Source: Alphaproteobacteria bacterium (GTDB lineage Bacteria; Pseudomonadota; Alphaproteobacteria; Micavibrionales; UBA2020). Taken from it: a stretch of 9,216 bases of DNA. This document shows positions 6,284-9,216 of this stretch, one piece after another. Numbering within the stretch: position 1 is the stretch's first letter; each line of letters opens with the position of its first letter. The stretch covers positions 1 through 9,216 of the forward strand of contig JADYYV010000104.1 of NCBI GenBank assembly GCA_020853455.1, written 5' to 3'. Under the pieces are notes generated by a model. That model searched no databases and was not told the DNA's origin. It saw only the letters and a list, made by a program, of their open reading frames with translations. Made by a program: the position numbers and the translations under genes.

Positions 6284-7625
6284 GAAAGAAAAAATCCTCA
6301 AATACAACGCGCAGATACCGCGTTATACCAGTTACCCCACAGCGCCGCATTTCATGGCGAAAAACGCCGATGACTATGCGCAGGCGCTGGCGGCGCTGCC
6401 TGCCGGTTCGGCGGTATCAGCCTATGTTCACATTCCGTTCTGCCGCGAAATGTGCTGGTATTGCGGCTGCCATACGACCGCCACGCGCAAATATGCGCCG
6501 GTCGAGGATTACCTGACGCTGCTCCACCGCGAAATGCGCATGACCGCCGAAAAAACGCGCGGGCGTCTTGCACTGTCGCACCTGCATTTCGGCGGTGGTT
6601 CGCCGACCATGCTGCAACCCGACGATTTCCGCCGCACGATGGATGTGCTGCGCGAGGTTTTCACTTTCCTGCCGGATGCCGAGATCGCGATCGAAGCCGA
6701 TCCGCGCGGCGTGTCGCATGACAAGGCCGAAGCCTATGGCGATTGCGGCGTCAACCGCGCCAGTTTCGGGATACAGGATTTTTCCCCCGCCGTGCAGGCC
6801 GCCATCAACCGCCGCCAGAGTTTCGCCACGGTCGAAAAATCGGTCGGGCTGCTGCGCCGCATCGGCGTAACAGGCGTCAATTTCGACCTGATGTACGGCC
6901 TGCCCCTGCAAACGGTGAACAACATCGCCGATACCATCGCGCAGTCGCTGTCGCTGACCCCGGACCGCATCGCCATGTTCGGCTATGCCCATGTGCCGTG
7001 GATGACAAAACACCTGCGCCTGATCCGCGACGAAGACCTGCCGGATGCGGCGGCGCGCATCGACCAGTTTTCCTTTGCCGAAGGCCTGCTGCGCGACGCA
7101 GGCATGGAGCCGGTCGGGCTCGACCACTTCGCGATGCCGGGCGACAGCATGCTGGAAGCTTTGCGCCGTAAAACGCTGGCGCGCAATTTTCAGGGTTACA
7201 CCACCGACAGCGCCGGCACGCTGCTGGGCTTCGGCGTTTCCGCGATCAGCCGCCTGCCGGACGGTTTCTACCAGAACACGCCGCATATGCCGGAATACAA
7301 CGCGGCGATACTCGCGAAAAACCTGCCTGTCGCCAGGGGGCGGACGCTGGACGCCGAAGACAGGCTGCGCGCAGACATCATCGGACAGCTGATGTGCTAT
7401 TTCGAGGCGGATATACCCGCAATCCTGAAACAGCACGGACGCGACGCCGGCGAATTTTCAGCCGTGATCGACGGCCTTTCCGACATGGCGGCGGACGGCC
7501 TTGTCACGCGCGACGACGGCTGCATCCGCGTTACGCAAGAGGCGCGGCAGGCGGTGCGCGTCGTCGCCTCCCGCTTCGACGCCTATTTCAAGCCGCAACA
7601 GAAAAAACATGCGCAGACAGCATAA
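6282..7625 (+). CDS. hemN: Oxygen-independent coproporphyrinogen III dehydrogenase HemN
   Basis: A 447-residue radical-SAM enzyme. It decarboxylates coproporphyrinogen III to protoporphyrinogen IX without O2, in the cytoplasm, supplying haem when oxygen is scarce. The HemN-type motif YVHIPFCREMCWYCGC has the cluster cysteines C54, C58 and C61, plus C63, which marks true HemN rather than HemW. Y48 aligns with the SAM/cluster-proximal tyrosine. Other family motifs are LHFGGGSPTML (101-111), IEADPRG (137-143), SFGIQDFSPAVQAAINRRQ (161-179) and FDLMYGLPLQT (201-211). Length fits the family (about 450). The start has GGAAGG at 6271-6276. The 3' end overlaps the ubiM-like gene by 17 bases, implying co-transcription. 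Haem from this enzyme would serve the b- and c-type haems of the adjacent cbb3 oxidase. Confidence 0.97.
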   Translation: MKEKILKYNAQIPRYTSYPTAPHFMAKNADDYAQALAALPAGSAVSAYVHIPFCREMCWYCGCHTTATRKYAPVEDYLTLLHREMRMTAEKTRGRLALSHLHFGGGSPTMLQPDDFRRTMDVLREVFTFLPDAEIAIEADPRGVSHDKAEAYGDCGVNRASFGIQDFSPAVQAAINRRQSFATVEKSVGLLRRIGVTGVNFDLMYGLPLQTVNNIADTIAQSLSLTPDRIAMFGYAHVPWMTKHLRLIRDEDLPDAAARIDQFSFAEGLLRDAGMEPVGLDHFAMPGDSMLEALRRKTLARNFQGYTTDSAGTLLGFGVSAISRLPDGFYQNTPHMPEYNAAILAKNLPVARGRTLDAEDRLRADIIGQLMCYFEADIPAILKQHGRDAGEFSAVIDGLSDMAADGLVTRDDGCIRVTQEARQAVRVVASRFDAYFKPQQKKHAQTA

Positions 7626-8793
7626 CGATTACGACATCGCCGTGATCGGCGGCGGCCCTGCGGGATTAAGCTTCGCGCGATTGATGAGCGGCACAGGCCT
7701 GCGCCTGCTTGTCGTCGAAAAAAAGCCGGCCGCCGCTTTGAAAAAACCCGTCTATGACGGGCGTGAAATCGCGCTGACACACCCGTCGTACAAGGTCATG
7801 GAAAACATGGGTCTGTGGGATGAAATCCCGCGCGATGCCGTGACCCGCATCATAGGGGCAAAGGCCTTTAACGGCGATCTTACGCGACCTTTGTCGTTTG
7901 ATGCCGGGCGCGCCGGAAAAGAAAACCTTGGCTATATGGTGTCTAACCAGAACATCCAAAAAGCCGTCTTCGCCGCCGTCAGCCGGCAGAAAAACGTGAC
8001 ACTGGCGACGGAAACATCCGTGACGCGTCTTGCAACAGACGACTCCGCCGCGATGCTGCAGTTTGACGACGGGCGGCGCGTGACGGCGCGCCTCGCCATC
8101 GCCGCCGACAGCCGTTTTTCGGAAGCACGCGGGATGATGGGCATTGCCGCTTCAAGGCGCGATTTCGGGCGCAGTGCGATTGTCTGCCGCATGTCGCTGG
8201 AACATGACCATGACGGCATCGCCCGCGAATGTTTTTTCTATGACCGGACACTGGCCGTGCTGCCGCTGGGCCCCAAATCCTGTTCCGTCGTGCTGACCGT
8301 CGCGCATCAGGAAACGGCGGCTGTCATGGCGCAATCGCCGAAGGAATTCAGCGCGGACATAGAGCAAAGAATAAGCCATGCCTTCGGCAAGATGAAGCTC
8401 AGCAGCGCGCTTTTCAACTATCCCCTCGTCGGCGTTTTTGCCGACAATTTTCACGCGCGACGTTTTTGCCTGATCGGCGATGCCAGCGTCGGCATGCACC
8501 CCGTCACCGCCCACGGCTTCAATCTTGGCCTGCAGGGTGCGGCATCATTGGCGCATGAAATAAAACAGGCGCAGCGTTGCGACATCGATTTTGCCAGCGA
8601 CGAAACGCTGGCACGCTATAGCCGCCGCCACCGCGCCGCGACTCTGCCGATGTATTACGGCACTAACCTTCTTGTCAGCGTTTTCACGGATACGACAAAG
8701 CGCGGGAGGATGACCCGAAAACTATTTATGAGCCTCGGCCGCGGCCTGCCTTTTGTGCGACAGATCATTGCCGGAAAGCTCACCGGAGATTGA
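7609..8793 (+). CDS. ubiM: UbiM-like FAD-dependent ubiquinone-biosynthesis monooxygenase
   Basis: A 394-residue flavoprotein of the UbiH/UbiF/UbiM class, which hydroxylates the ubiquinone ring precursor using O2 and NAD(P)H. The N-terminal dinucleotide fold is YDIAVIGGGPAGLSFARLM (G14, G16, G19). It is followed by VYDGREIALTHPSYKVMENMG, typical of ubiquinone hydroxylases. AADSRFSEAR (165-174) corresponds to the central DG motif. The FAD-binding GD motif is CLIGDASVGMHPVTAHGFNLGL (287-308); its VGMHPVTAHGFN wording is what suggests UbiM rather than UbiH or UbiF. The first ATG giving a complete fold is at 7609. It lies inside the hemN 3' end, with no clear ribosome site, so translation is probably coupled. 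A longer in-frame start at 7501 would add only hemN-shadow residues. The exact ring position hydroxylated cannot be read from sequence; another UbiH-family role is possible. Confidence 0.83.
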   Translation: MRRQHNDYDIAVIGGGPAGLSFARLMSGTGLRLLVVEKKPAAALKKPVYDGREIALTHPSYKVMENMGLWDEIPRDAVTRIIGAKAFNGDLTRPLSFDAGRAGKENLGYMVSNQNIQKAVFAAVSRQKNVTLATETSVTRLATDDSAAMLQFDDGRRVTARLAIAADSRFSEARGMMGIAASRRDFGRSAIVCRMSLEHDHDGIARECFFYDRTLAVLPLGPKSCSVVLTVAHQETAAVMAQSPKEFSADIEQRISHAFGKMKLSSALFNYPLVGVFADNFHARRFCLIGDASVGMHPVTAHGFNLGLQGAASLAHEIKQAQRCDIDFASDETLARYSRRHRAATLPMYYGTNLLVSVFTDTTKRGRMTRKLFMSLGRGLPFVRQIIAGKLTGD

Positions 8794-8804
8794 ATCGGCG
8801 TTTA

Positions 8805-8818
8805 TTGACCAAAATCAA
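8805..8818 (+). promoter_or_regulatory. FNR/FixK-type box upstream of the ompW-like gene
   Basis: TTGACCAAAATCAA fits TTGA(T/C)-N4-(A/G)TCAA. It differs at a single base from the cco box read in its own direction (TTGACTAAAATCAA). The centre at 8811.5 predicts activation of a start near 8853, with a -10 candidate TAAAAA at 8841-8846. It begins 11 bases after the ubiM-like stop codon. In enterobacteria ompW expression is known to respond to FNR, which agrees with the placement. Confidence 0.88.
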
Positions 8819-8821
8819 TTC

Positions 8822-8836
8822 ATGCGCGGCGCGCAT
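8822..8836. repeat. 15-bp palindrome between the FNR-type box and the -10 of ompW
   Basis: ATGCGC-GGC-GCGCAT is a perfect dyad with six-base arms and a three-base centre. It starts four bases after the FNR-type box and occupies about -31 to -17 of the predicted promoter, where RNA polymerase would bind. It could be an operator for a second regulator that blocks the promoter. No known site is recognised, and a chance GC-rich palindrome is possible. Confidence 0.55.
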
Positions 8837-8840
8837 CCGC

Positions 8841-8846
8841 TAAAAA
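8841..8846 (+). promoter_or_regulatory. Possible -10 element of the ompW-like gene
   Basis: TAAAAA matches TATAAT at four of six positions and ends about 34 bases after the centre of the FNR-type box, the same spacing as at hemN. The predicted transcription start is near 8853, about 17 bases before the ATG. Confidence 0.5.
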
Positions 8847-8860
8847 CTCCTTAAAAGGAG
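8847..8860 (+). promoter_or_regulatory. Strong ribosome site of ompW within an inverted repeat
   Basis: AAGGAG at 8855-8860 is a near-perfect Shine-Dalgarno sequence, nine bases before the ATG at 8870. It is preceded by its exact complement CTCCTT at 8847-8852 with two bases between. A hairpin such as CTCCT-TAAA-AGGAG would sequester the ribosome site. With a start near 8853 most of the left arm would be absent from the transcript, so the pairing would matter mainly for read-through RNA from ubiM. Confidence 0.6.
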
Positions 8861-8869
8861 CTTTAAAAA

Positions 8870-9216
8870 ATGAAAAAGACATTCGCCGCCCTCGCCCTCT
8901 GCGCCTGCTGTTCCCTCGCTGCACCTGCCGCGCAGGCCGGCTTCGACGCGCATGACTGGCAGCTGCGCCTGCGCGCGATCAACGTGAACCCGTCCGAATC
9001 CAGCAACGGCACGATTGCGGGCAAGGCGACAGTCGATGCGGCCGTCATGCCTGAACTGGACATCAGCTATTTCTTCACCGACCAGTTTTCGCTGGAACTG
9101 ATCCTGGCGACGTCGAAACACAGCGTCGGCTGGCAGCCAGGCGCCCTGAACCTCGGCGATGTCTGGGTGCTGCCGCCCACGCTGACCGCGCAATACCACT
9201 TCCTTAGCGACCAGAA
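8870..9216 (+). CDS. ompW: OmpW-family outer-membrane beta-barrel protein (N-terminal part)
   Basis: The first 115 codons of an open gene that runs off the right edge. A Sec signal peptide is clear: MKK start, hydrophobic core with a cysteine-rich stretch (LCACCSL) and AQA-GF cleavage near residue 23. No lipobox is convincing, so a soluble periplasmic precursor destined for the outer membrane is likely. The mature part shows the OmpW pattern: WQLRLRAINVNP (30-41), an amphipathic strand MPELDISYFFTDQFSLELILA (60-80) and the family-typical LGDVWVLPPTLTAQYHF (95-111). OmpW is an eight-stranded outer-membrane barrel with a narrow hydrophobic channel, usually of about 200 residues, so roughly half is present. 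AAGGAG lies nine bases upstream of the start. The upstream FNR-type box suggests induction at low oxygen. Confidence 0.92.
   Translation, partial: MKKTFAALALCACCSLAAPAAQAGFDAHDWQLRLRAINVNPSESSNGTIAGKATVDAAVMPELDISYFFTDQFSLELILATSKHSVGWQPGALNLGDVWVLPPTLTAQYHFLSDQ

Noticed and set aside
6417..7436. 339-codon minus-strand open frame opposite hemN
   Set aside because: Shadow of hemN, whose radical-SAM motifs are unambiguous.

Overview
The window is GC-rich (about 60% by eye), gene-dense bacterial DNA and reads as ordinary chromosome. Gene order, protein sequences and FixK/FNR-type promoter boxes point to a Gram-negative alphaproteobacterium able to respire at low oxygen. The species cannot be named. 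No rRNA, tRNA, CRISPR array, insertion sequence or phage gene was seen.

Left half, minus strand, 5178 down to 1: a tightly packed ccoNOQPGH operon, followed by the first codons of what is probably ccoI. It encodes all four subunits of a cbb3-type cytochrome c oxidase (CcoN 480 aa, CcoO 254 aa, CcoQ 49 aa, CcoP 296 aa). The assembly genes ccoG (polyferredoxin-like, copper handling) and ccoH follow. Most junctions are overlaps or gaps of a few bases, so the genes are probably co-transcribed and translationally coupled. The 49-codon ccoQ was found by reading the gap between ccoO and ccoP.

Centre, 5179-5400: a divergent intergenic region with one TTGAT-N4-GTCAA box. It separates the cco operon from a plus-strand Crp/Fnr-family regulator (5401-6207). 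The regulator keeps the FNR-type recognition-helix residues E..SR. It lacks the N-terminal cysteine cluster of FNR and has an unusual cysteine-rich C-terminal tail.

Right half, plus strand: hemN (oxygen-independent coproporphyrinogen III dehydrogenase) overlaps a UbiM-like FAD monooxygenase gene of ubiquinone synthesis. An ompW-like outer-membrane protein gene follows and runs off the right edge. Perfect TTGAC-N4-GTCAA/ATCAA boxes precede hemN and ompW, each about 41.5 bases upstream of a plausible transcription start.

Together the window looks like a micro-oxic respiration locus: a high-affinity terminal oxidase, haem synthesis that works without oxygen, a quinone-ring hydroxylase, an outer-membrane protein often linked to anaerobiosis, and a regulator likely to bind the shared box. 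The least expected details are the regulator's cysteine tail, hairpins that would mask the hemN and ompW translation starts only on transcripts arriving from upstream, and the pairing of an O2-using hydroxylase with an O2-independent haem enzyme.
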